Origin: a virus
DNA: 57,253 bases
Direction: 5' to 3' (one strand)
Virus record (IMG/VR): IMGVR_UViG_3300046352_000133
Location: 1 to 57,253 of that record
The translations under genes were made by a program, and so were the position numbers. Below the pieces are notes generated by a model, which was not told the DNA's origin, did no database searches, and saw only the letters and a list, made by a program, of their open reading frames with translations. The stretch's first letter is position 1. The number at the start of each line of letters is the position of its first letter. Below are positions 1 to 8,198 of this stretch, piece by piece.

Positions 1-369
1 TTCAATGGGTTAGTTGTTGTAAAAAACCGAAAAGAGGAAGAAATTATAACAAAAAATGTAAAATTAGATGAACCAATTCGGCAAGATTCCGAATTAGTGG
101 AAAAAAATTATCAAATATACAATGATAGTGGAAAAAATTTGATAAAAGAAGAAGAATCCGAAGTTTTAGTGGAAAATATTTTACAAACGGAAACACTTGC
201 ACCACCTTTACAATGGGAAGAGTTTATGCATCCAGATTTCCAATGGAATAACAAAAAATTGTGGATAAATAATTCAAAAGCAGTAAATTATTGGTTAAAC
301 TCAAGAGGAGGAACTGCAAGAGAACTGAATAAAATCAAAAACGAAGAGGAAAACGTAAAAATTTACTAA
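1..369 (+). CDS. hypothetical protein, 5'-truncated by the window edge
   Basis: The reading frame is open from base 1 with no stop, so the gene starts upstream; a GTG at 97 could be misread as a start but the frame continues before it. The visible 122 residues are charged and Lys/Glu-rich at first, then carry a tryptophan-rich C-terminal stretch (HPDFQW, then LWINNSKAVNYWL) that looks like a small folded domain. I do not recognise the family with confidence; a DUF6434/SAP-associated type of domain is a weak possibility. Its TAA overlaps the ATG of the Fe-S carrier gene (TAATG), so the two are translationally coupled. Confidence 0.6.
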   Translation, partial: FNGLVVVKNRKEEEIITKNVKLDEPIRQDSELVEKNYQIYNDSGKNLIKEEESEVLVENILQTETLAPPLQWEEFMHPDFQWNNKKLWINNSKAVNYWLNSRGGTARELNKIKNEEENVKIY

Positions 370-701
370 TGATAACCGTTTCAGAAATAGCATTAAATCA
401 CATTACATCTTTGATGATGGAAAAAGGCATAAATATCGATACTCATTATTTGAGAGTTGGTGTTGAAGGTGGTGGTTGTAGTGGTTTATCGTATGTAATG
501 GATTTTGATGATAATATTAAAACAACAGATGATGTTGTAGATACATCAAATGGATTAAAAGTAATAATAGACCGTAAATCACTTCTATATCTAGCTGGCA
601 CAGAATTATCATATTCCGATGGATTAAATGGCAAAGGATTCCAATGGGGAAACCCCAACGCAAGTAGAACTTGTGGGTGTGGTGAAAGTTTTTCTATATA
701 A
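369..701 (+). CDS. A-type iron-sulfur cluster carrier (HesB/IscA/ErpA family)
   Basis: Small 110-residue protein of the HesB/IscA family, which accepts Fe-S clusters from a scaffold and passes them to apo-enzymes. The three family cysteines are present: Cys37 in GGGCSGLSY and Cys102/Cys104 in the C-terminal CGCGESF. Length and the GFQWGNPNAS segment before the last cysteines match bacterial IscA/ErpA. It starts inside the stop of the preceding gene. No scaffold (IscU) or desulfurase gene is visible, so it probably plugs into the host pathway. Two radical SAM enzymes later in the window need 4Fe-4S clusters and are plausible clients; that link is inference. Confidence 0.93.
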   Translation: MITVSEIALNHITSLMMEKGINIDTHYLRVGVEGGGCSGLSYVMDFDDNIKTTDDVVDTSNGLKVIIDRKSLLYLAGTELSYSDGLNGKGFQWGNPNASRTCGCGESFSI

Positions 702-702
702 G

Positions 703-734
703 CTTGGAATTATAAAATAAATTTCTTATATTTG
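703..734 (+). promoter_or_regulatory. Bacteroidota-type promoter of the UV endonuclease gene
   Basis: CTTG at 703-706 and TATATTTG at 727-734 are separated by exactly 20 bases, matching the Bacteroidota vegetative promoter (TTTG, about 19-20 bases, TAnnTTTG). The expected transcription start falls at about 739-741, on the ATG itself, so the mRNA may be leaderless. The same CTTGGAATT block recurs at 23153 before the primase gene. Confidence 0.7.
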
Positions 735-738
735 AATT

Positions 739-1635
739 ATGAATATAGGATATGCGTGCATCAATATGACATTAGGAGAACAAACTCCTAAAATTACTAC
801 AAATCGTAGTATGGTTAAGAAAACTTTTACACAAAAAGGTATTTCTTATGCTTCGGAACTAGCACTACAAAACTCTCGTGACTTATTTGAGATTCTCAAA
901 TGGAATGTAGCAAATAACATCAAATTATTTCGTACTTCATCGGATATGTTTCCGTGGGCAAGTGAATACAATTTAGAAGATTTGCCAGATTACAACAAAA
1001 TATCAAATATCCTAAAAGGTTGTGGTACTTATGCAAACAATAATGGTTTGCGTATAAATTCACATCCAGGTCCGTTCAATGTGTTAGTTTCTCCTAATCC
1101 AAAAGTAGTACAAAATACATTTGTAGATTTAGAAATACATGGTAAAGTATTTGATATGATGGGTTTATCTAAAACCCCATACAACAATATTAATATTCAT
1201 TGTAACGGTGTCTACGGAGATAAAATCTCTGCAATGGATAGATTCTGTGCTAACTTTGAGAAACTCTCTGACAGTGTAAGGAAACGATTGACAATAGAGA
1301 ATGATGATAAGGCATCTATGTACTCTGTTTCGGATTTGATGTATATTCACAAAAAGATTGGCATTCCAATCGTATTCGACTATCATCACCATCAGTTTTG
1401 TACCGGTGATTTATCAGAAAAACAAGCATTGGAGTTAGCATCTACAACTTGGCCAAAAGGTGTTACACCAGAAGTACATTATTCAGAATCAAAAGCTTTG
1501 CACGAAGAAAATAGTAAATTAAAACCACAAGCTCATTCTGATTATATTAAACAACTACCTAACTTATACGGTAATGTTGTAGATATTATGGTTGAGGCAA
1601 AAGCAAAAGAATTAGCAATATTACCCTTTTTATAA
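739..1635 (+). CDS. uvdE: UV damage endonuclease (UvdE/UvsE family)
   Basis: 298 residues, the normal length of bacterial UVDE enzymes, which nick DNA 5' of UV photoproducts and start an alternative excision repair. The TIM-barrel metal-site motifs are visible: INSHP (His109), NIHCNG (His154), RLTIENDD (Glu187 to Asp190) and DYHHH (214-218). It stands behind its own host-type promoter with almost no leader and is followed two bases after its stop by the next gene. It probably protects or repairs phage DNA and would not depend on the host UvrABC system. Confidence 0.95.
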   Translation: MNIGYACINMTLGEQTPKITTNRSMVKKTFTQKGISYASELALQNSRDLFEILKWNVANNIKLFRTSSDMFPWASEYNLEDLPDYNKISNILKGCGTYANNNGLRINSHPGPFNVLVSPNPKVVQNTFVDLEIHGKVFDMMGLSKTPYNNINIHCNGVYGDKISAMDRFCANFEKLSDSVRKRLTIENDDKASMYSVSDLMYIHKKIGIPIVFDYHHHQFCTGDLSEKQALELASTTWPKGVTPEVHYSESKALHEENSKLKPQAHSDYIKQLPNLYGNVVDIMVEAKAKELAILPFL

Positions 1636-1636
1636 T

Positions 1637-1975
1637 ATGAAAAAATACGCACTATTCATCGGAAGATGGCAAACTTGGCATGAAGGACACGATTGGTTAA
1701 TATCACAACAATACGATAACGGTAAAAATGTTTGGATAGCAATTAGAGATGTTCCACAGGATGAAAATAATCCTAAATCACCCAAAGAAGTATTGGATGA
1801 ACTAACGCATATATTACAAAATAAAATAGAAGAAGGTAGATTATATATTTCAATTATTCCTGATATTGAAAGTGTAAATTATGGTAGATATGTTGGGTAT
1901 GATGTTATATATCACGAACCACCAACTGAAATTGGTTTAATAAGTGGAACTTCAATAAGAAATGGTTCAGTATAA
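1637..1975 (+). CDS. mini HxGH nucleotidyltransferase (cytidylyltransferase-like fold)
   Basis: 112 residues with the two hallmarks of the HxGH nucleotidyltransferase superfamily: GRWQTWHEGH at residues 9-18 (normally GRFQPxHxGH), which binds the nucleotide triphosphate, and ISGTSIRN near the C-terminus (ISxTxxR type). It is shorter than glycerol-3-phosphate cytidylyltransferase (about 130 residues) and lacks any obvious second domain. The substrate cannot be read from the sequence. It overlaps the DUF2061 gene by 14 bases, so the two products are probably made together. A second, much larger protein with the same N-terminal fold begins at 55881. Confidence 0.8.
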   Translation: MKKYALFIGRWQTWHEGHDWLISQQYDNGKNVWIAIRDVPQDENNPKSPKEVLDELTHILQNKIEEGRLYISIIPDIESVNYGRYVGYDVIYHEPPTEIGLISGTSIRNGSV

Positions 1976-2183
1976 AAGACATATTGCAAAAACTATATCT
2001 TACAGAATTATTAGCACTCTTATAGGGTTTCTTTTAATGTGGTGGATAAGTGGTTCAATTAAAATAGGAACTGCATTTAGTATAATAGAAATAATTTACA
2101 AACCGATTCAATATTATGTTCACGAAAGAATATGGTATAGATTTATAAAATACGGATTAAACGATAAAACAAAAAGAAAATGA
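1962..2183 (+). CDS. DUF2061 small membrane protein
   Basis: 73 residues matching the DUF2061 pattern: a basic N-terminus (KAISWR-like, here AKTISYRI), two hydrophobic segments (about 17-30 and 36-48) and the conserved YYVHERIWYR. DUF2061 proteins are predicted inner-membrane proteins of unknown function; in bacteria they often lie near sulfate-activation genes, which I recall but cannot verify here. The start lies inside the nucleotidyltransferase gene and its TGA overlaps the deformylase ATG (ATGA). A membrane partner for the upstream nucleotidyltransferase is a reasonable guess only. Confidence 0.8.
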   Translation: MVQYKRHIAKTISYRIISTLIGFLLMWWISGSIKIGTAFSIIEIIYKPIQYYVHERIWYRFIKYGLNDKTKRK

Positions 2184-2821
2184 AATTAATTACAGACAAA
2201 GGAACAAACGGTTTAACCACCTCAGAATTTAAAAAGTTTCTTTTAAAACCAACTCCAAAAACAGAAATTACTGCAAAAGAAGCAGACGAGTTAGAGCAAT
2301 TACTTAAAGATGGTTTAGCACAATATCCAGGTTTGGGTATTTCTGCAACTCAATTGGGTATTAAAAAAAGAGCTTGTTATATTAAGTTTGGAGATGAAGA
2401 AAATGGTAGAGAACTATTCCTTTTAAATCCAGTTATTACATATCGTTCTAATGAAGGATTTATTTTCTATGAAGGTTGTTTATCTATTCCAAAAACAGTT
2501 GAGAACCCATTAAAAACTATTAGAGCTTGTAAAGTTGTAGTTGATACGGATAATTTGGGAACTTTGAAATTTGAAATTAACAAAGAAGGAGATAAAGATA
2601 TGGTTTCGGTAGAAACTATGATGACAGTTATTGTTCAGCATGAGATTGACCATTTAGATGGCATTACTATTAAAGATAGGGTATATTCAACAACTCGTAC
2701 AGTTAAAACAAAACCTGGCAGAAACTCAATTGTGGTTATGAAATCACCAGAAGGGGAGTTAGTTGAAGTTAAGTATAAGAAAGCAAATGATTATTATTTA
2801 CAAGGATACGAAATAGTTTAA
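2180..2821 (+). CDS. def: peptide deformylase with C-terminal extension
   Basis: Removes the formyl group from the N-terminal methionine of new proteins. All three family motifs are present: GLGISATQ (51-58, motif 1), EGCLS with metal ligand Cys100 (motif 2), and QHEIDH with His154, Glu155 and His158 (motif 3). At 213 residues it is longer than typical enzymes (about 165-190); roughly 40 residues follow the last motif. Phage deformylases are known mainly from marine T4-like phages, where they are thought to support fast phage protein synthesis. It overlaps the upstream gene by 4 bases. Confidence 0.95.
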   Translation: MKLITDKGTNGLTTSEFKKFLLKPTPKTEITAKEADELEQLLKDGLAQYPGLGISATQLGIKKRACYIKFGDEENGRELFLLNPVITYRSNEGFIFYEGCLSIPKTVENPLKTIRACKVVVDTDNLGTLKFEINKEGDKDMVSVETMMTVIVQHEIDHLDGITIKDRVYSTTRTVKTKPGRNSIVVMKSPEGELVEVKYKKANDYYLQGYEIV

Positions 2822-2823
2822 TT

Positions 2824-3063
2824 ATGGAAATTATACTAGGAATTGTAATTGTTTGTTTATTAGCAGCAATATACGGAATTTATAATCTTCTAAAAAAATT
2901 AGAAAGATACGAAGATTTTATCGAACAAGAAACAACTAAAAACCAGGCATTGCTGGAAGCATTAAGAGAGATTGATTCTCGTGAAATGTTTGAGAAGGAT
3001 GATGACGTAGGTTCTATATTTTATCAAATAAAAGAAACTATCGAAAGATTCAAAAACATTTAG
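2824..3063 (+). CDS. small membrane-anchored acidic protein, conserved phage hypothetical
   Basis: 79 residues with one N-terminal membrane segment (about residues 2-22), then a helical, charged region (KLERYEDFIEQE) and a C-terminal acidic motif MFEKDDDVGSIFYQI. I believe similar short proteins ending in a DDxVGxxF motif occur in many T4-like phages, but no function is established. It lies between the deformylase and the late sigma factor with 2- and 1-base gaps, so it is co-transcribed with them. Confidence 0.7.
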   Translation: MEIILGIVIVCLLAAIYGIYNLLKKLERYEDFIEQETTKNQALLEALREIDSREMFEKDDDVGSIFYQIKETIERFKNI

Positions 3064-3064
3064 A

Positions 3065-3754
3065 ATGGCAAGAAAAGCAAAAAGTAAACAATACTTTACA
3101 AAAGATACAGAAGATGCAATTATAGAATATAATTTATCGGATGAACAAAGAGTTAAAGATTTATTATACAGAGATAGAATAAAACCTGCATTTGATAAAC
3201 TTGCTGAAATAGTTTATAATAAATGGAAGTTTAGTTACTTTGATGATGGTCCGCAGGATGTGATGGCAGAAGTTGTTGCGTTTATGGTTGAAAAGATTCA
3301 TATGTATAAGAATGGTAAAGGTAAAGCATTTTCATACTTTACAATTGTTGCTAGAAATTATCTTATTTTAAATAATAACGCAAATTACAAAAGGTATAAG
3401 GATACTGATGTTTTATCTTCTTTACCAGAAACGTTTGATACTGAAAATAATTTCAAAGAAGAGGTTATAAACGATGAATTCCGTACATTTAATAAAAGAA
3501 TGTTAGCATATTGGGATGTTCATTTAGAAAATTATTTTCCAAAGAAACGTGATATGCAAATTGCCGATGCGGTTTTGGAATTATTTAGAAGAGCAGAATA
3601 TATAGAAAATTTCAATAAAAAATCTCTATACCTGCTTATTAGAGAAATGACAGGCCACCCAACTCATTACATAACAAAAGTTGTCAATAAAATGAAAGAA
3701 AGACAAATGGATTTATTTAATGAATTCCAAGATATAGGGGACATTAAAATTTAA
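3065..3754 (+). CDS. gp55: late-transcription sigma factor, gp55-like
   Basis: 229 residues resembling the gp55 sigma factors of marine T4-like phages. The recognisable core is FTKDTEDAIIEYN near the N-terminus, DVMAEVVAFMVEKIHMY and GKAFSYFTIVARNYLILNN (about 75-115), which corresponds to sigma region 2 binding to RNA polymerase. A C-terminal helical segment (MTGHPTHYITKVVNKMKE) could contact DNA or the sliding clamp. gp55 directs RNA polymerase to late promoters that have a -10 box but no -35 box. The repeated ATATTTAT motif before virion genes in this window is the candidate target (inference). Confidence 0.82.
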   Translation: MARKAKSKQYFTKDTEDAIIEYNLSDEQRVKDLLYRDRIKPAFDKLAEIVYNKWKFSYFDDGPQDVMAEVVAFMVEKIHMYKNGKGKAFSYFTIVARNYLILNNNANYKRYKDTDVLSSLPETFDTENNFKEEVINDEFRTFNKRMLAYWDVHLENYFPKKRDMQIADAVLELFRRAEYIENFNKKSLYLLIREMTGHPTHYITKVVNKMKERQMDLFNEFQDIGDIKI

Positions 3755-3758
3755 CACT

Positions 3759-5462
3759 ATGATTCAATTAGGGATTTCAGCTTTCTATCATGATTCAGCA
3801 GCTTCAATAGTAATAGATGGTAGAGTTATATGTGCAATAGAAGAAGAGAAGTTGTCAGGCATAAAGCATGACAACTCTTTTCCATTTAAGGCAATTGCTT
3901 GGTGTTTAAGCTACGCAAATATAACAATCGATGATGTTACTATGGTGTGTTGGTATGAGAACCCAGATTTGAAGTATGATAGGGTAAAACATACATTGGG
4001 TAAGAGGTGGATTCGTAATTTTAAGACTTGGTTTAAGTTTAAAAAAGAATTTAACGCAACAGAAGGCAATTTATCCCAATTTTTAGATAAAAACATCGGT
4101 TTTAGGGGTAAATTATACAAAGTTAAACACCATTTATCACATTTAGCACTATCTTTCTATACATCACCATATGATGATGCTATCGGGGTGTCTATTGATG
4201 GGGTGGGTGAATGGGATACTATTTCCATTGCAAAGTGTGATATTGGGGGTATTAGAGAGGTAAAATCGGTATATTTTCCCAATTCTTTGGGATTGGTGTA
4301 TTCAACTATAACTGCATATTTGGGATTCAAACCCAATGAAGGAGAATATAAGGTAATGGGGTTAGCTCCCTACGGAACTCCTAAAAACTACGAACACGTT
4401 TTTGATAAATTCACTAAATTAGGTGGAGATGATATTGTTAGTATAGACCAAAAGTATTTTACTTGGCAATATTCTAATACTGATATGTTTACTATGGATT
4501 TAGTAGACTTAATTGGGTTTGAACCAAGAACGCCAGATTCGGAAATAGAACTACATCATATGGAGTTAGCATCGGCTCTTCAAACTTGGTATGAAAAGTG
4601 TTTTTACTATTTAATCAACGTTTCAACCGAATACATTGATAGTAAGAATTTAGTATTAGGTGGTGGGTGTGCATATAATGGAACTGCTAATGGTAAGATA
4701 AAACAAAACACATCTATAAAGGATGTGTGGATTCCGTATGCTCCATCTGATGCAGGTTCTGCAATTGGTGCGTGTTTATATGTTTGGCATGATTGTTTAG
4801 GGCATCATAAAAAAAGAGGAGGTGATAACCAATCACCATATTTAGGACCTGAGTTTAGTGAAGAATATATTTTGGATATTATAAAAAAATCCAATAACTT
4901 AATGGTCGATATTATCGAAGATGAAGACGATTTATGTAGAATTACTGCTAATATTATAAATAATGGAAAAATCGTTGGTTGGTTTCAAGATAGAACTGAA
5001 TTTGGTGCAAGAGGGTTAGGTAATCGTTCTATATTAGGTAATCCACATATATCAGATATTAGAGATAGAATAAATAAAGTTGTAAAGAAAAGAGAAATGT
5101 TTAGACCATTTGCTCCATCTGTAACTTTTGAAGATTATGCAAAATACTTTGATTCAGAAGGAGAAGTGCCATATATGAATCAAGTTGTTAAAGTTACTGG
5201 ATATAAAGATATACCATCTGTAACACACATTGACCGTTCAGCAAGAATACATACGGTTAGAAGAGAACAAAACCCATTATATTATAAACTCTTAAAAGAA
5301 TTTGAAAAAATAAGTGGAACTCCTATATTATTAAATACATCTTTTAATTTAAAAGGACATACTACAACTAACGACCCACATAAAGCAATTTGGACATTTG
5401 AAAATTGTGATATGGATTATTTGGTTATGGGAAACTGTATAATCAGTAAATTAAAGAAATAA
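3759..5462 (+). CDS. carbamoyltransferase (NodU/CmcH family)
   Basis: 567 residues, the usual length of NodU/CmcH/TobZ O-carbamoyltransferases, which use carbamoyl phosphate and ATP to carbamoylate a hydroxyl group. The N-terminal ASKHA domain begins GISAFYHDSAAS (residues 5-16) and contains the HHLSH metal site (124-128) and SIDGVGEWDT. GGGCAYNG and the C-terminal domain WFQDRTEFGARGLGNRS and REMFRPFAPS follow. Substrate is not evident: a sugar made by the downstream island or a hydroxymethylated DNA base are both possible. It follows gp55 by 4 bases and precedes the virion genes. Confidence 0.93.
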   Translation: MIQLGISAFYHDSAASIVIDGRVICAIEEEKLSGIKHDNSFPFKAIAWCLSYANITIDDVTMVCWYENPDLKYDRVKHTLGKRWIRNFKTWFKFKKEFNATEGNLSQFLDKNIGFRGKLYKVKHHLSHLALSFYTSPYDDAIGVSIDGVGEWDTISIAKCDIGGIREVKSVYFPNSLGLVYSTITAYLGFKPNEGEYKVMGLAPYGTPKNYEHVFDKFTKLGGDDIVSIDQKYFTWQYSNTDMFTMDLVDLIGFEPRTPDSEIELHHMELASALQTWYEKCFYYLINVSTEYIDSKNLVLGGGCAYNGTANGKIKQNTSIKDVWIPYAPSDAGSAIGACLYVWHDCLGHHKKRGGDNQSPYLGPEFSEEYILDIIKKSNNLMVDIIEDEDDLCRITANIINNGKIVGWFQDRTEFGARGLGNRSILGNPHISDIRDRINKVVKKREMFRPFAPSVTFEDYAKYFDSEGEVPYMNQVVKVTGYKDIPSVTHIDRSARIHTVRREQNPLYYKLLKEFEKISGTPILLNTSFNLKGHTTTNDPHKAIWTFENCDMDYLVMGNCIISKLKK

Positions 5463-5466
5463 ATAA

Positions 5467-5482
5467 TTATTAGTATATAAAC
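5467..5482 (+). promoter_or_regulatory. weak candidate late-promoter motif
   Basis: The 26-base gap before the gene at 5489 contains TTATTAGT, four bases, then AAACAATA. The second half is identical to the site at 22501 but the first half departs from ATATTTAT, so this is the weakest member of the set. A TATAAACA reading, closer to the T4 late box, is also possible. Confidence 0.3.
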
Positions 5483-5488
5483 AATATT

Positions 5489-5893
5489 ATGGCATCGGAA
5501 TTCCAGTTATTTGATGGTAAAAACTTATCATCACTATTTAAAGATATTTACGAAAATCAACAAGCAAAAAAGAAGAATATTTCAGAAATGATTGAATCTC
5601 TTCGTAAGTTGATTCGTAATGTAGGTGAAGCAACAGTTCTTGCTCCAATTATTAGAGATTTGATTGATTCATCTATTAAGAATGACGACCATTTAATTAA
5701 ATTGGCAACAATTGCCCAAAGATTAGCATCTGCGGAAGCAAAGGGAATTGGTGAAGATGGGTGGTTGAGTGAAGCAGAAAAAGCACAATTAGTAGGTGAT
5801 ATGGAAGATACTATAAATGAAATTGAAAAAAAGAACGATGAACGGTTATTAGATATTCAAGTTGAAATAGAAGATATAAAAACAAAAATATAA
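5489..5893 (+). CDS. alpha-helical protein at the head of the virion gene block, unknown
   Basis: 134 residues, predicted almost entirely helical: amphipathic helices at about 13-60 and 65-90, and a charged, coiled-coil-like C-terminus (EDTINEIEKKNDERLLDIQVE). No family is recognised. It ends directly against the ATG of the gp5-like spike gene (no gap), which suggests a structural or assembly role for that protein, such as a baseplate-hub partner. This is contextual inference. Confidence 0.65.
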   Translation: MASEFQLFDGKNLSSLFKDIYENQQAKKKNISEMIESLRKLIRNVGEATVLAPIIRDLIDSSIKNDDHLIKLATIAQRLASAEAKGIGEDGWLSEAEKAQLVGDMEDTINEIEKKNDERLLDIQVEIEDIKTKI

Positions 5894-7096
5894 ATGGAAG
5901 CATTTTTAGCAACGGTTGATAAAGTATATCCAACTAATACTGATTTTTTAAAAAAAGATGTTGATAAAATATCAATATATAATGATAATACAAAATTTTC
6001 GGATTTAGATGCTAGACGGTATGGTGTTATAACGTATTTATCAGAAACCGGTGTTGAAACTGACCCTGCACAACCATTTGATAAAAATAATTTTACATTT
6101 CCAATTAAAGGTGAGACGGTTGTAATATTCAAAATTGCAAATCAAACATTTTGGATGCCATACACAAATACACCATATGTAAATTATAGAAAAGATTATA
6201 TTACAAAAACAGCAACCAACGCAGAAGATATAACCGAAGTTGGTGGAAATACAACTGCAAAAAAACATAGAGAAACGGTAAATGTAGGTGGGACTACTAC
6301 AAACGCAGCTGCTGGAAACCCTTCGGATAAAAAGGAATATAAAGTAAATGAAAAAATTAAATTTTTAAATCCAAAAGAAGGTGATACTATTTTAAGTGGT
6401 AGAGTTGGTAATACAATTCGTTTATCCGAATTCTTTTTATCTTCAGATGGTAAATCTTATCCTGGTATATTCATTCGTAATAAACAAAATGCAGAATTAG
6501 ATTCTAAACCTATTGGAGAACTTATAGATGAGGATATAAATAAAGATGGAACATCTGTTTACTTTGTATCGGGTAAAACCAAAGTTCCGTTTAAAGAAAC
6601 AATATCTAAAACTAAAATAGGATTTAAAGAATATCCATCTGATTTTAGTGGAGAACAATTATTTATAAATTCGGATAGAATAATCCTTTCAGCAAAAGCA
6701 AAAGAGTTTATTATATATGGAAAAGGAAACACAGGTGTAATTACAGATGGTAACTATTCGGTAGATGCGGGTAAAGATGTTTATATAAATTCCAATAAAA
6801 ATATTATAATACATTCCAATAAATCAAATCAAATATTTTTAAATTCAGAAAATGGTAAGATATTTTTAGGAAAGAATGAACCTCCCGGTGATGCAGATGC
6901 ATCAGTTCAAAAAATGGTATTAGGAGGAGAGTTAGTACAAATACTTACAGAATTAATAGATACAATAACACAACAGGTATATCTAACACCCGCAGGACCA
7001 TCTGCACCAGGACCAACTAATGTTGCTCAATTTAATGCTATAAAATCAAAATTACAAACAATACTATCTGCTAATAATTATTTGAGTAAAAACTAA
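5894..7096 (+). CDS. baseplate central spike protein, gp5-like without lysozyme
   Basis: 400 residues. The N-terminal 100 or so, including FPIKGETVVIFKIANQTFW, look like the gp5/gpV OB-fold that seats the spike in the hub. The C-terminal part has the short, polar beta repeats of a triple-stranded beta-helix (DVYINSNKNIIIHSNKSN, QIFLNSENGKIFLG; about 293-330). T4 gp5 carries a lysozyme domain between these parts; here I see a beta-rich, glycine- and threonine-rich linker and no lysozyme signature. Likely role: membrane-puncturing tail tip. Its TAATG overlaps the next gene. Confidence 0.75.
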   Translation: MEAFLATVDKVYPTNTDFLKKDVDKISIYNDNTKFSDLDARRYGVITYLSETGVETDPAQPFDKNNFTFPIKGETVVIFKIANQTFWMPYTNTPYVNYRKDYITKTATNAEDITEVGGNTTAKKHRETVNVGGTTTNAAAGNPSDKKEYKVNEKIKFLNPKEGDTILSGRVGNTIRLSEFFLSSDGKSYPGIFIRNKQNAELDSKPIGELIDEDINKDGTSVYFVSGKTKVPFKETISKTKIGFKEYPSDFSGEQLFINSDRIILSAKAKEFIIYGKGNTGVITDGNYSVDAGKDVYINSNKNIIIHSNKSNQIFLNSENGKIFLGKNEPPGDADASVQKMVLGGELVQILTELIDTITQQVYLTPAGPSAPGPTNVAQFNAIKSKLQTILSANNYLSKN

Positions 7097-7647
7097 TGTC
7101 TTGGAATACTTTTAAATCTACACTATTACCCGCTATGCAATCAAATGTATATGGGAATAATATTGCCGGATTTTCAAAAGTATTTACAACATCATATGAT
7201 ATTACTATAAAGAGTGGATTTGATTCATTGAATAAAGTACCACTTGCAAAAGGTAATACTACTTTAATGGAATCAACCATAACTGCATTATTAACACAAA
7301 CTCAATTATCAACATCATTAACATTTTTAGATGTGGTAGGTCCTGCTATAATTGGATATTGGGTAGGTGCTGAATTATCACATTTTCCACCACCGATGAT
7401 ACCTGCGGTTGGGACTATACAAAATATATCAACATTATCTGCGATTGTATTATCACCCGGTGTATGGACACCATTACCGGTTGTTCCTACTAATAATTCA
7501 TCTATATTTTTAGATTCTTTTATAAGTTCTGCAAAAATACATTTAACAACTATTAGTGGTATTTTTTCAGTAATAGGACAATATCCACCACCTGCACCCG
7601 CAGCACCTGCCATATTATCCTGGTCTGGATATAATGTTATTGGGTAA
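7096..7647 (+). CDS. putative baseplate/tail protein, unknown
   Basis: 183 residues, poor in charge and rich in Thr, Ser, Pro and hydrophobics, with a Pro/Ala tract near the end (PPPAPAAPA). No signal peptide is evident although the middle (LDVVGPAIIGYWVGAE) is hydrophobic. I do not recognise a family. Its start overlaps the stop of the spike gene and it is the last gene before a 44-base gap with a late-type motif, so it belongs to the spike transcription unit and is probably a virion component. Confidence 0.6.
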   Translation: MSWNTFKSTLLPAMQSNVYGNNIAGFSKVFTTSYDITIKSGFDSLNKVPLAKGNTTLMESTITALLTQTQLSTSLTFLDVVGPAIIGYWVGAELSHFPPPMIPAVGTIQNISTLSAIVLSPGVWTPLPVVPTNNSSIFLDSFISSAKIHLTTISGIFSVIGQYPPPAPAAPAILSWSGYNVIG

Positions 7648-7659
7648 ATTTTAAGTTAT

Positions 7660-7676
7660 TATATTTATTACTAAAC
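7660..7676 (+). promoter_or_regulatory. candidate late promoter (ATATTTAT-N4-AAAC)
   Basis: ATATTTAT at 7661-7668, four bases, AAACAAAC from 7673; the ATG follows at 7692. No TTTG lies 20 bases upstream of the box. Same layout as sites at 14228, 19323 and 22501. If the box is a -10 element, transcription would start about at the AAAC. Confidence 0.5.
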
Positions 7677-7691
7677 AAACAATTTTTTTTT

Positions 7692-8198
7692 ATGAAATCA
7701 GACATTTTAGTAACCCTTATCAAAGAGGTTGTAAAAAACGAAGTTAAACAACAAGTTAAAGAAGAACTTGTTAAACTTATCAAATCTGGTGTAGTTACAT
7801 TAAACTCACAAAACAAATCAACACCATCGTTAGCAGAATTAACGGAGGTTAGAACCGCTCCTGTTAAAAAACAAACAGTAGCACCTACTCAACAAAGAAC
7901 TCAACAAACACAGAGGGAATTTACAAAAGACCCAATGATAAATGAGATTCTTAATATGACAACTCCATTTACATCTGCACAAAGAGTAGAAGGTGGACAA
8001 GGTGGTGGTAGTGTATTAGATATGATACAACCAAAAATGAGTGTTGAAGAAGATGGTTGGGAAACTATGGATTTTAGTGGAGCAGGTGTTCCACAAAATA
8101 TTCCACAACAATTTGAATCAACGGGTGATGATTTACAAGATGCAACAATGAAAGCATTAACAAGGGATTATTCAGAGTTAGTTAAAAGATTTAAATAA
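7692..8198 (+). CDS. virion-block protein with disordered Gln/Thr-rich middle
   Basis: 168 residues: a basic-acidic helical N-terminus (about 5-32, KEVVKNEVKQQVKEELVKL), a low-complexity Gln/Thr/Pro segment (about 55-75), then FTKDPMINEILNMTTPF and an acidic C-terminal stretch ending in a helix (ALTRDYSELVKRF). Short proteins with such a linear-motif layout near gp25 are seen in other T4-like phages but have no known function. Stop and next start overlap as TAATG with gp25, implying coupled synthesis. Assembly chaperone or minor structural protein are both possible. Confidence 0.6.
   Translation: MKSDILVTLIKEVVKNEVKQQVKEELVKLIKSGVVTLNSQNKSTPSLAELTEVRTAPVKKQTVAPTQQRTQQTQREFTKDPMINEILNMTTPFTSAQRVEGGQGGGSVLDMIQPKMSVEEDGWETMDFSGAGVPQNIPQQFESTGDDLQDATMKALTRDYSELVKRFK

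Noticed and set aside
97-369. GTG at 97 as the start of the first gene
   Set aside because: The same frame is open back to base 1, so the gene most likely starts before the window.
7302-7613. 103-residue leftward open frame
   Set aside because: Antisense to a Pro/Ala-rich coding region in the virion block; no promoter, and composition mirrors the plus-strand codons.
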